A DNA stretch of 19,747 bases, from assembly GCA_046756945.1 (NCBI GenBank), contig JBHHXI010000047.1, forward strand, positions 1 to 19,747, given 5' to 3'. Each line of letters opens with the position of its first letter. Position 1 is the first letter of the stretch. Shown one piece after another: positions 1-7,937 of the stretch. A program made the position numbers and the translations under genes. Origin of the DNA: JACZQZ01 sp046756945 (lineage in GTDB: Bacteria > Pseudomonadota > Alphaproteobacteria > Rhodospirillales > 2-02-FULL-58-16). The notes beneath the pieces were generated by a model, which saw only the letters and a list, made by a program, of their open reading frames with translations, was not told where the DNA came from and did no database searches.

Positions 1-53
1 AAGCGTACAACGGTTTTCGAGACCGCCCCGTTCGACCACTCCGGCACCCCTCC
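1..53 (-). tRNA. tRNA-Ser (anticodon CGA), 5' part only, cut by window edge
   Basis: Read on the minus strand, the first 53 bases fold as the 5' half of a class II tRNA. The acceptor strand GGAGGGG is followed by TG, a 3-bp D stem (CCG with CGG) around a loop containing GAGTGGTCGAA, and an anticodon stem GCGGT/ACCGT closing the 7-base loop CTCGAAA. The anticodon CGA lies at complement 17-19 and reads serine UCG codons. The sequence then enters what should be the long variable arm of a serine tRNA and leaves the window. The T arm and 3' acceptor strand are not visible, so completeness cannot be judged. The gene is divergent from rplU. Confidence 0.88.
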
Positions 54-96
54 GCGCCCGGCCTGGGGCCCGTTCACGGCCCTCGGACGGCGCCGG

Positions 97-125
97 AGGG
101 TAGCGGAAAGGCCCGTCCCCGGCAA
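97..125 (-). promoter_or_regulatory. Candidate sigma70-type promoter for the tRNA-Ser gene
   Basis: On the minus strand, TTGCCG (complement 120-125) and TACCCT (complement 97-102) are separated by 17 nt, upstream of the tRNA 5' end at 53. The predicted transcription start would leave a leader of roughly 35-40 nt to be removed, presumably by RNase P. The -10 keeps the important second A and last T but is otherwise weak, so this is an inference from spacing and position. Confidence 0.45.
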
Positions 126-161
126 GCCGCCGGGCGCGCCCGTCCCCACGCCCGGCCCCCG

Positions 162-189
162 TTGACACGAAGGGGCTAGGGGCTATAGT
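162..189 (+). promoter_or_regulatory. Strong sigma70-type promoter for rplU-rpmA
   Basis: A perfect -35 TTGACA (162-167) and a near-perfect -10 TATAGT (184-189) are separated by 16 nt. The expected transcription start is about 196, giving a 5' leader of about 60 nt before the rplU ATG. That leader contains a GC-rich inverted repeat (GGCGC...GCGCC), and a GGTGGGG ribosome-binding stretch lies just before the start. The strength suits a ribosomal protein operon. Confidence 0.85.
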
Positions 190-257
190 GCCGCCTCTTA
201 ATCCTGGGGCCCGGCGCAATTGCCGCGCGCCCTTTGGCTTGGCCTGGTGGGGCAATC

Positions 258-788
258 ATGTTCGCAGTCATCAAGACCGGCGGTAAACAGTACAGGGTGA
301 CCAAGGACGACATGATCGTCGTCGAGACCGTGGCCGGCGAGCCGGGCTCGACCGTGCGCTTTGAAGACGTGCTGATGATCGGCAACGACGGCAAGGCGCC
401 CAGCGTCGGCACGCCCTTCCTTGAACAGGCCGCAGTGTTCGCCGAGGTGGTGCAGCAGACCCGCGGCGACAAGATCATCGTGTTCAAGAAAAAACGCCGC
501 AAGGGCTACCGCCGCAAGCACGGCCACCGCCAGGCCCTGACCGTGCTGCGCATCACCGACATCAGCCCCACCGGCAGGAAGGCGGACACCAAATCCAAGG
601 CCAAGGCCAAGGCCAAGCCCAAGCCCAAGACCGAGGCCAAGCCCAAGAGGCCGGCCAGGACGGCGCCCGCGGCGAAGACGGACGCCAAGCGGAAAACGGC
701 GGCCAAGCCCAAGGCGAAGAAGGATACCAAGGCCGGGAAGGGCGCCGCCAAGGCACCGGCCAAGGCGGCGGCCGGGTCCAAGGAGTAA
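258..788 (+). CDS. rplU: 50S ribosomal protein L21 with long basic C-terminal tail
   Basis: L21 is a component of the large ribosomal subunit that binds 23S rRNA. The start is the ATG at 258, giving MFAVIKTGGKQYRV, the conserved L21 N-terminus; an upstream in-frame start at 234 would add eight unconserved residues. Residues 1 to about 103 form the complete L21 domain, including the basic signature FKKKRRKGYRRKHGHRQ (about 76-92) and the closing LRITDI. Residues from about 104 to 176 form an extra tail made almost entirely of Lys, Ala, Pro, Arg, Thr and Gly, resembling histone H1 tails. A typical bacterial L21 is about 103 residues, so the tail adds some 70%. Such tails are known on alphaproteobacterial L21, but their role is unclear. 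It is first in a two-gene unit with rpmA, 6 nt downstream. Confidence 0.97.
   Translation: MFAVIKTGGKQYRVTKDDMIVVETVAGEPGSTVRFEDVLMIGNDGKAPSVGTPFLEQAAVFAEVVQQTRGDKIIVFKKKRRKGYRRKHGHRQALTVLRITDISPTGRKADTKSKAKAKAKPKPKTEAKPKRPARTAPAAKTDAKRKTAAKPKAKKDTKAGKGAAKAPAKAAAGSKE
595..630 (+). repeat. Hexanucleotide tandem repeat inside the rplU tail
   Basis: Six consecutive 6-bp units lie here: three CCAAGG units (595-612), two CCAAGC units and one CCAAGA unit. They encode alternating Lys-Ala and Lys-Pro pairs in the basic tail of L21. Because the unit is a multiple of three, slippage would change tail length by whole dipeptides without a frameshift. Confidence 0.8.
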
Positions 789-794
789 GGCGAG

Positions 795-1052
795 ATGGCA
801 CACAAGAAAGCGGGCGGCAGCTCCCGCAACGGCCGCGACAGCATCGGCCGGCGCCTCGGCGTGAAGAAGTTCGGCGACGAGATCGTGGTCCCGGGCAACA
901 TCATCATCCGCCAGCGGGGCACCAAGTATCACCCCGGCGCCGGCGTCGGCATGGGCCGGGACCACACGCTCTTCGCCCTGGTCGGAGGGCGCGTGAAATT
1001 CCGCACCCGGGCCCAGGGCCGGGTATTCGTGGCGGTGGAGCCGACCTCTTAA
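795..1052 (+). CDS. rpmA: 50S ribosomal protein L27
   Basis: L27 lies near the peptidyl transferase centre of the large ribosomal subunit and helps position tRNA. The 85-residue product has the expected length. It starts MAHKKAGGSSRNGRDS, the conserved N-terminus, without the N-terminal extension cleaved off in Firmicutes. The family signature RQRGTKYHPG lies at about residues 39-48 and GRDHTLFAL follows. It is co-transcribed with rplU, and an intrinsic terminator follows the stop codon. Confidence 0.98.
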   Translation: MAHKKAGGSSRNGRDSIGRRLGVKKFGDEIVVPGNIIIRQRGTKYHPGAGVGMGRDHTLFALVGGRVKFRTRAQGRVFVAVEPTS

Positions 1053-1086
1053 GATTAGGGATCAGGGCCATTCGCTTCGGCGCGCG

Positions 1087-1113
1087 GGGGAATGGCCAGC
1101 CATTCCCCTTTTT
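1087..1113 (+). terminator. Intrinsic terminator after rpmA
   Basis: A perfect 9-bp stem GGGGAATGG (1087-1095) and CCATTCCCC (1100-1108), with loop CCAG, is followed directly by TTTTT (1109-1113). It ends the rplU-rpmA transcript. No clear promoter is visible between it and obgE, so obgE may depend on read-through. An upstream CCATTC at 1068-1073 could pair with the 5' arm instead (see findings). Confidence 0.9.
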
Positions 1114-1146
1114 GCCAATCCCCGTTTTGATCGGGGGGGCGGAGCG

Positions 1147-2171
<1,025 letters not shown>

Positions 2172-2175
<4 letters not shown>

Positions 2176-3302
2176 CCGCGAAGGCGCAGTCCACGGACCT
2201 TGCGGCGGGCCGCCGGGTGGTGGTCAAGATCGGCTCGGACCTGCTGGTGGACGACGGGCGCGGCACCATCCACCGGCACTGGCTGGAGACGCTCGCCGAG
2301 GACCTCGCCGTCTGCCGCGGCCGGGGCCAGGAACTCGTCATCGTCTCGTCGGGCGCCATCGCCGTGGGCCGCCGGCACCTCCGCTTCACGGACGGGGACC
2401 TCAGGCTGGAGGAAAAACAGGCGGCGGCCGCCACCGGCATGGTGCGCCTGGCCCACGCCTACCACGAAATCCTGGAGAAACACCGGATGACCGTGGCCCA
2501 GGTGCTCCTCACCCTGGACGTCAGCGAGAACCGGCGGCACTACATCAACGCCCGCAACACCCTGGAGGCCCTGCTGCGGGCGGGCGCCGTGCCGCTGATC
2601 AACGAGAACGACACCGTGGCCACCGACGAGATCCGTTTCGGCGACAACGACCGCCTGGCCGCCCGCGTGGCGGCCATGATCGGCGCCGATACGCTGGTGC
2701 TGCTGTCCAACGTGGACGGGCTGTACTCCGCCGATCCGCTGACCAACACGGACGCCCGCCTGATCCCCGAGGTGCGCGACATCACCCCCGAGATCGAGGC
2801 CCTGGCCGGCGCCGTCGCCACCGGCTACGGGTCCGGCGGCATGGTGACCAAGCTGGCCGCCGCCAAGGTCGCCATGTCCGCCGGCTGCCGCATGGTGATC
2901 GCCGACGGCTCGGCGCGCCACCCCCTCAAGCGCATCGAGGACGGGGCGCCCAGCACCTGGTTCCTGCCCTCGGCCACGCCGCGCACGGCGCGCAAGCGGT
3001 GGATCGCGGGCACCCTCGGGCCGGCCGGCGCGATCACCGTCGACGACGGCGCGCTGAGGGCGCTCGAAAAGGGCAAGAGCCTGTTGCCCGCCGGGGTGAT
3101 CGCGGCCGAGGGCGATTTCCAGCGCGGCGACGCGGTAATCGTCAAGGGACCCGACGGGCGCGAGGTGGCGCGGGGACTTACCGCCTACTCGGCGGCCGAC
3201 GCGCGGCGCATCATGGGCCACAAAAGCGGTGAAATCGAAGGCCTTCTCGGCTACCGTGGGCGGGACGAGATGATCCACCGCGACGACCTGGTGCTGGGAT
3301 AA
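2172..3302 (+). CDS. proB: Glutamate 5-kinase
   Basis: ProB catalyses the first step of proline synthesis, ATP-dependent phosphorylation of glutamate to glutamyl 5-phosphate. The 376-residue protein has an amino acid kinase domain (about 14-255) with VVKIGSDLL (17-25), VSSGAIAVG (58-66), INENDTV (143-149), FGDNDRLAA (156-164) and GGMVTKLAAAK (222-232). A C-terminal PUA domain (about 283-370) is present, as in the long form of the enzyme. The start is the ATG overlapping the obgE stop (ATGA), which suggests translational coupling. proA follows 11 nt downstream, so both enzymes of the pathway branch are made together. ProB is usually feedback-inhibited by proline. Confidence 0.97.
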
Positions 3303-3313
3303 CGGGGAATCCG

Positions 3314-4624
3314 ATGACCACCATGACCGCCGCCGAGCGGGCAGCCGCGCCCGAGACAGAGGGAACAGAGGACGTGCCCGCCCTCATGCGCCGGATCGGC
3401 GCCGAGGCCCGGGCGGCGGCGCGCCGGCTGGCCAACGCCTCCGCCGAGGCCAAGAACGCGGCGCTCACGGGGGGCGCCGACAGCCTGCGCGCGCGCGCCG
3501 GCGCGATCCTCGCCGCCAACCGCAAGGACATGGAGGCGGGCCGGCAAAAGGGGTTGAGCAAGGCCCTGCTCGACAGGCTGGCGCTCGATGACCAGCGCAT
3601 CGAGGCCATGGCCCGCGGTCTGGAGGACATCGCCGGGCTCCCCGATCCGGTGGGCGAGGTCATGGCCCGGTGGAAACGGCCCAACGGCCTGGATATCTCC
3701 CGCGTGCGCGTGCCCCTTGGGGTCGTCGGCATGATCTATGAATCGCGCCCCAACGTGACCGCCGATGCCGGGGGCCTGTGTTTGAAGGCGGGGAACGCCG
3801 TCATCCTGCGCGGCGGCTCCGAAAGCTTCCACTCGTCGGGCGCCATCATGGGCGCCCTCGGCGCCGGCCTCGACGGCGCCGGCCTGCCGGCGGCGTCGAT
3901 CCAGCGGGTGCCGACCCGCGACCGCGCCGCCGTCGGCGAGATGCTGCGCATGACGGAGTTCATCGACGTCATCGTGCCGCGCGGCGGCAAGTCGCTCATC
4001 GAGCGCGTCAGCGCGGAAAGCAAGGTCCCCCTGTTCAAGCACCTGGAAGGCATCTGCCATACCTACGTCGACGCCGCCGCCGATGCGGACATGGCGCGCA
4101 AGATCGTCGTCAACGCCAAGATGCGGCGCACCGGGATCTGCGGCACCACGGAGACCCTGCTGGTGGACAAGCCCATCGCCGGAACCTGTCTGCCGCCGAT
4201 CATCGAGGATCTGATCGCCGCCGGCTGCGAGGTGCGCGGAGACGCCGCCACCCGCGCCCTGGACGCAAGAGTGACGCCGGCGACGGACGCCGACTGGGGC
4301 ACCGAATACCTGGACGCCATCATCTCGGTGGCCGTGGTGGACGGCGTCGACGCGGCCGTCGCCCACATCGCCCGCCATGGCTCCCAACACACCGATTCCA
4401 TCGTCACCGAGGACGCGGAAACGGCCGAAGCCTTCCTCAACCGGGTCGACAGCGCCATCGTCATGGTCAACGCGTCGACCCAGTACGCCGACGGCGGCGA
4501 ATTCGGCATGGGCGCGGAGATCGGCATCTCGACGGGGAAGCTGCACGCACGCGGACCCGTGGGCGTGGAACAGCTCACCAGCTTCAAGTACGTGGTCCGC
4601 GGAACCGGTCAGTGCCGGCCCTGA
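3314..4624 (+). CDS. proA: Gamma-glutamyl phosphate reductase
   Basis: ProA reduces the ProB product to glutamate 5-semialdehyde with NADPH; the semialdehyde cyclises to the proline precursor. The 436-residue protein belongs to the aldehyde dehydrogenase superfamily. The catalytic cysteine is Cys276 in RRTGICGTTETLL. Other conserved stretches are GVVGMIYESRPNVT (136-149), KAGNAVILRGG (158-168) and the C-terminal GEFGMGAEIGIST (395-407). The N-terminus is about 15-20 residues longer than in E. coli; an alternative ATG lies at 3323. Confidence 0.97.
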   Translation: MTTMTAAERAAAPETEGTEDVPALMRRIGAEARAAARRLANASAEAKNAALTGGADSLRARAGAILAANRKDMEAGRQKGLSKALLDRLALDDQRIEAMARGLEDIAGLPDPVGEVMARWKRPNGLDISRVRVPLGVVGMIYESRPNVTADAGGLCLKAGNAVILRGGSESFHSSGAIMGALGAGLDGAGLPAASIQRVPTRDRAAVGEMLRMTEFIDVIVPRGGKSLIERVSAESKVPLFKHLEGICHTYVDAAADADMARKIVVNAKMRRTGICGTTETLLVDKPIAGTCLPPIIEDLIAAGCEVRGDAATRALDARVTPATDADWGTEYLDAIISVAVVDGVDAAVAHIARHGSQHTDSIVTEDAETAEAFLNRVDSAIVMVNASTQYADGGEFGMGAEIGISTGKLHARGPVGVEQLTSFKYVVRGTGQCRP

Positions 4625-4711
4625 CGGGGCCGGGGATCTGCCGATGACCACGGCGCGTCCCACGGCCCCGGTCAGGGTTGTCCGGGGCCGGCGCATATCC
4701 GGACGGCGCGG

Positions 4712-5386
4712 ATGCCGGGTGCCCGGGCCGCCGTCGTGAGCCCCGCCGGGCCGAAACGCGGGCCATTTCCGGGCAAGCGGGGCGCCAGGGCGCGCATCGG
4801 CCTGCTCGGCGGGTCCTTCAACCCGGCCCATGGCGGCCACCTGCACATCAGCCGCCTGGCGCTCGGGCGGCTGGGGCTGGACGAGGTGTGGTGGCTGGTC
4901 TCGCCGCAGAACCCTCTCAAGCCCGCCGCCGGCATGGCGCCGCTGGACGAACGGCTGGCCCGGGCGCGGGCGATCGTCGATGACCGGCGCATCGTCGTCA
5001 CCGCCATCGAGCGCGACCTCGGCACCCGCTACGCCGTGGATACGCTCAGGCTCCTGAGGCGGCGGTTCCCGCACACCCGGTTCGTCTGGGTCATGGGCGC
5101 CGACAACCTTATCCAGGTGCCCCGGTGGAAGCGTTGGCGGACCGTGTTCCGCACGGTTCCCATTGCGGTTTTCGCCCGGCCCACGTATTCTTCAAGGGCG
5201 TTGTCTGGCAGGGCAGCCCGACGCTTCGCCGGGGCCCGGGTGCGCGCCGCGCGCGCGGGCGGTCTGGCGGACCTGAGACCGCCGGCCTGGGTGTTTCTGC
5301 GCACCCCGCTTCACGGGGTCTCTGCCACACGCATCCGCGCCCGGCGCGCCGTCGAGGGTGGCCGGGCACCTGATGAAACGGAATAG
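4712..5386 (+). CDS. nadD: Nicotinate-nucleotide adenylyltransferase
   Basis: NadD transfers AMP from ATP to nicotinate mononucleotide, forming deamido-NAD in NAD synthesis. The motifs are clear: the nucleotidyltransferase signature GGSFNPAHGGHLHIS (33-47), MGADNL (128-133) and the C-terminal VSATRIR (203-209). The core begins near residue 28, so the first 27 residues are an unconserved Pro/Arg/Gly-rich leader. The start is uncertain: the ATG at 4712 is the first in frame, and the GTG at 4736 is an alternative. No strong ribosome-binding site marks either. The order nadD-rsfS-rlmH is widespread in Proteobacteria. Confidence 0.94.
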   Translation: MPGARAAVVSPAGPKRGPFPGKRGARARIGLLGGSFNPAHGGHLHISRLALGRLGLDEVWWLVSPQNPLKPAAGMAPLDERLARARAIVDDRRIVVTAIERDLGTRYAVDTLRLLRRRFPHTRFVWVMGADNLIQVPRWKRWRTVFRTVPIAVFARPTYSSRALSGRAARRFAGARVRAARAGGLADLRPPAWVFLRTPLHGVSATRIRARRAVEGGRAPDETE

Positions 5387-5401
5387 AGGACCGAGATCAT
5401 A
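5385..5401 (+). promoter_or_regulatory. Ribosome-binding site with possible non-canonical rsfS start (ATC/ATA)
   Basis: AGAGGA (5385-5390) is a good Shine-Dalgarno match, but no ATG, GTG or TTG follows in the rsfS frame until 5450. In-frame ATC (5396) and ATA (5399) codons lie 5 and 8 nt after it. Starting there would restore the N-terminal helix that the GTG at 5450 removes. A base error here is equally possible. Confidence 0.4.
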
Positions 5402-5449
5402 CCACGACCGATAAAAAGGCCATCGGCGGCAGCCGACCTGCTGAAGCTG

Positions 5450-5794
5450 GTGGAAACATCCCTGGGTGACGACAAGGCACAACGCATCTCTGTTATCGAC
5501 CTCGCCGGCAAGACCGACATCGCCGACTTCCTGGTTATCGCCAGCGGCACCTCCCAGCGCCAGGTCGGCGCCATCACGGAACACCTCCGCGACAGATTGA
5601 AGGCCAGCGGCCGTACGGGAATTTCCGTTGAGGGCGCGGCCCATTGCGACTGGGTGCTGATCGACGCCGGCGACGTCGTGGTTCATATTTTCCGGCCCGA
5701 AATGCGTGCCTATTACAGCCTGGAAAAGATGTGGGGGACTCCCGTACCGGGATCGGAAACGGATGCCGGAACACCTGCCGGGATGACCGCCTGA
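5450..5794 (+). CDS. rsfS: Ribosomal silencing factor RsfS (start uncertain)
   Basis: RsfS binds L14 on the 50S subunit and blocks joining with the 30S subunit, silencing translation when nutrients are scarce. The 114 residues from the GTG at 5450 cover the core: ISVIDLAGKTDIADFLVIASG, split here as ISVIDLAGK and TDIADFLVIASG, then GTSQRQV, CDWVLIDAGDVVVHIF and YYSLEKMWG, all matching the family. The family normally begins with a helix ending in a D/E-rich turn. That helix (reading PSAADLLKLVETSL) is encoded in frame upstream of 5450, but no ATG, GTG or TTG start exists there after the nadD stop at 5386. The coordinate given is therefore the conservative start; the real one is probably at 5396-5399. 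The last residues after MWG are unconserved. Confidence 0.9.
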   Translation: METSLGDDKAQRISVIDLAGKTDIADFLVIASGTSQRQVGAITEHLRDRLKASGRTGISVEGAAHCDWVLIDAGDVVVHIFRPEMRAYYSLEKMWGTPVPGSETDAGTPAGMTA

Positions 5795-5831
5795 TACCAA
5801 GGAGCGCCGGCCCCGAAGGGGGAATCGGGCC

Positions 5832-6305
5832 ATGCGTATTCTCGTAGCCGCCGTCGGCCGCTTCGGCCGCGGCCGGGCGAGGGGCGCGCACGAGCGCGCC
5901 CTGTTCGATCGCTATGCGCGCCGCATCTCACCGCCGCTGGTGCTCAAGGAGGTGACGGAGGTGCGCGCCCTGCCGCCGGGCGAGCGTAAAAAGCGCGAGG
6001 CCAAGCGCCTTTTGGCGGCCGTGCCCGAGGGCGCCGCCGTCGTCGTGCTGGATGAAAGCGGACGGACCCTCACCAGCGCCGCCTTCGCCCGACGAATCGG
6101 CGGCTGGCGTGATTCAGGGGTCAGGGATCTGGCGTTCCTCATCGGCGGCGCCGACGGAATGGACCCATCGGTGATCGGACGCGCCGACCTGATCCTCTCG
6201 CTCGGGTCCATGACGTGGCCGCATCTGCTGGTGCGCGGCATGCTGGCCGAGCAGATCTACCGCGCCCAGGCCATCCTTTCGGGTCATCCCTATCACCAGG
6301 GTTAG
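5832..6305 (+). CDS. rlmH: 23S rRNA (pseudouridine1915-N3)-methyltransferase RlmH
   Basis: RlmH is a SPOUT-class methyltransferase that methylates pseudouridine 1915 in helix 69 of 23S rRNA on the 70S ribosome, using S-adenosylmethionine. The 157-residue protein starts MRILVAAVGR, the usual N-terminus. The knot and SAM-binding region shows IGGADG (104-109), SLGSMTWPHLLVR (123-135), EQIYRA (140-145) and the C-terminal GHPYH (151-155). The nearest good Shine-Dalgarno (AAGGAG, 5799-5804) lies 27 nt before the ATG, with a GGCCCCG/CGGGCC inverted repeat between them, so folding may bring it closer. Confidence 0.97.
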   Translation: MRILVAAVGRFGRGRARGAHERALFDRYARRISPPLVLKEVTEVRALPPGERKKREAKRLLAAVPEGAAVVVLDESGRTLTSAAFARRIGGWRDSGVRDLAFLIGGADGMDPSVIGRADLILSLGSMTWPHLLVRGMLAEQIYRAQAILSGHPYHQG

Positions 6306-6364
6306 CAAGTTGTTAAGCGCCTTCAGGCTATCGTCGACGCCGGATTTCAACATATATTAAGGCC

Positions 6365-7936
6365 ATGCCCGATACCCGAAGCGATGAGGCCCGGCCCCGT
6401 CCGGTCGTCCTCTGCATCCTCGACGGCTGGGGCGACAGGCCGGATGCCGATGACAATGCCATCGCCTTGGCTGAAACGCCCACCTGGGACCGGTTCACCA
6501 GCCAATACCCGATGGCGCGCCTGATCGCCTCGGCCGAGGACGTGGGTCTGCCCGCCGGGCAGATGGGCAACTCCGAGGTCGGCCACATGGGCCTGGGCTC
6601 GGGCCGGGTCGTGACCCAGGACCTGCCGCGCGTCGACACCGCCATCGCCGACGGCACCCTGGCCGCGAGCCCGGTGCTCGAGGACCTGGTCAAGCGGCTG
6701 CGGGCAAGCGGCGGCACGTGCCACCTGATGGGGCTTTTGTCGCCGGGCGGCGTGCATTCCCACCAGGACCACATGGCGGCCCTGGCCGGCATCGTCGGCG
6801 GGGCCGGGGTTCCGCTTTGCGTGCACGCCTTCCTCGACGGCCGCGACACGCCGCCCAATAGCGCCGGGGAATTCATGGCGCGCTTCCTTGCCGACGTGTC
6901 CCATGTGCCGGACCTCGCCGTGGGCACGGTGAGCGGCCGCTATTATGCCATGGACCGGGACAAGCGCTGGGAGAGGGTGGAAAAGGCCTACGCGGCCCTC
7001 GTCGAGGCCGCGGGCGAGACGGCGCCCGAAGCGCTCGCCGCCATCGACCACAGCTATCAGCGGGGCGCCACCGACGAGTTCATGGTGCCGACCGTGATCG
7101 GGGGATACGCGGGCATGGCCGACGGCGATGGCCTGCTGATGGCCAACTTCCGCGCCGACCGGGCGCGGGAGATCCTGAGCGCGCTTGCCGATCCCGGCTT
7201 CGACGGCTTCGCGCGTTCCCGCGTCGCCGATTTTGCGGCCCGTGTCGGCATGGTCGAGTATTCCACCGATCTGAACCGCTTTTTCTCCGCCCTGTTCCCA
7301 CCGCCGCAACTGGACAACATCCTGGGACAGCTGGTTTCGGAGGCGGGCATGACCCAGCTGCGCATCGCCGAAACCGAAAAGTACGCCCACGTCACCTTCT
7401 TCCTCAACGGCGGCCGCGAGGCGGTATATCCGGGCGAAGAAAGGATTCTGGTGCCCTCGCCCAAGGTCGCCACCTATGACCTCAAGCCCGAAATGTCGGC
7501 CGTCGAGGTCACCGACAAACTGGTCCAGGCGATCGAATCGGGCCGCTTTGATCTGGTCGTCGTCAACTACGCCAACGGCGACATGGTGGGCCACACGGGC
7601 ATGCTGGAGGCCGCCATCAATGCGGCCCAGTGCGTGGACGGGTGCCTCGGCCGGCTGGAGACGGCGGTCACGAAGATGGGCGGCGTGCTGTTGATCACGT
7701 CGGACCACGGCAACCTGGAAATGATGCGCGACGGCTCCACCGGGCAACCCCACACGGCCCATACCATGAACCGGGTTCCGGTGATCCTGGTCAATGGCCG
7801 GGCGCGGGCGTTGCGCGACGGCCGGCTGGCGGACGTGGCGCCGACGGTCCTCGGGCTGCTCGGCCTTCCCCGGCCCGACGAGATGACCGGCCGGTCGCTG
7901 CTGTGCGAGGACGGCGTGCGCGCCGCCGCCCAATAG
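6365..7936 (+). CDS. gpmI: 2,3-bisphosphoglycerate-independent phosphoglycerate mutase
   Basis: GpmI interconverts 3- and 2-phosphoglycerate in glycolysis and gluconeogenesis and needs two Mn2+ ions. The 523-residue protein belongs to the alkaline phosphatase superfamily. The phosphorylated catalytic serine is Ser70 in MGNSEVGH. Metal and substrate residues lie in LDGWG (19-23), GGVHSHQ (128-134), DGRD (158-161), NFRADRAREI (261-270), NGDMVGHTG (404-412) and SDHGN (446-450). The length is normal for the family. A TAAGG stretch lies a few bases before the ATG, in a locally AT-rich segment (about 6347-6360) between rlmH and gpmI. The next gene starts 1 nt after the stop. Confidence 0.97.
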   Translation: MPDTRSDEARPRPVVLCILDGWGDRPDADDNAIALAETPTWDRFTSQYPMARLIASAEDVGLPAGQMGNSEVGHMGLGSGRVVTQDLPRVDTAIADGTLAASPVLEDLVKRLRASGGTCHLMGLLSPGGVHSHQDHMAALAGIVGGAGVPLCVHAFLDGRDTPPNSAGEFMARFLADVSHVPDLAVGTVSGRYYAMDRDKRWERVEKAYAALVEAAGETAPEALAAIDHSYQRGATDEFMVPTVIGGYAGMADGDGLLMANFRADRAREILSALADPGFDGFARSRVADFAARVGMVEYSTDLNRFFSALFPPPQLDNILGQLVSEAGMTQLRIAETEKYAHVTFFLNGGREAVYPGEERILVPSPKVATYDLKPEMSAVEVTDKLVQAIESGRFDLVVVNYANGDMVGHTGMLEAAINAAQCVDGCLGRLETAVTKMGGVLLITSDHGNLEMMRDGSTGQPHTAHTMNRVPVILVNGRARALRDGRLADVAPTVLGLLGLPRPDEMTGRSLLCEDGVRAAAQ

Positions 7937-7937
7937 G

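Noticed and set aside
198..965. Long minus-strand open frames opposite rplU and most other genes (some over 400 codons)
   Set aside because: Long antisense frames are expected in GC-rich coding DNA. They have low-complexity translations and mirror the genes on the + strand, which have clear family motifs.
4644..4739. A 31-codon frame starting with ATG 4644 between proA and nadD, which might be an earlier nadD start with a frameshift
   Set aside because: It lies in a different frame from nadD, and the nadD frame stays open with its own ATG at 4712. Nothing conserved is lost, so no frameshift is needed.
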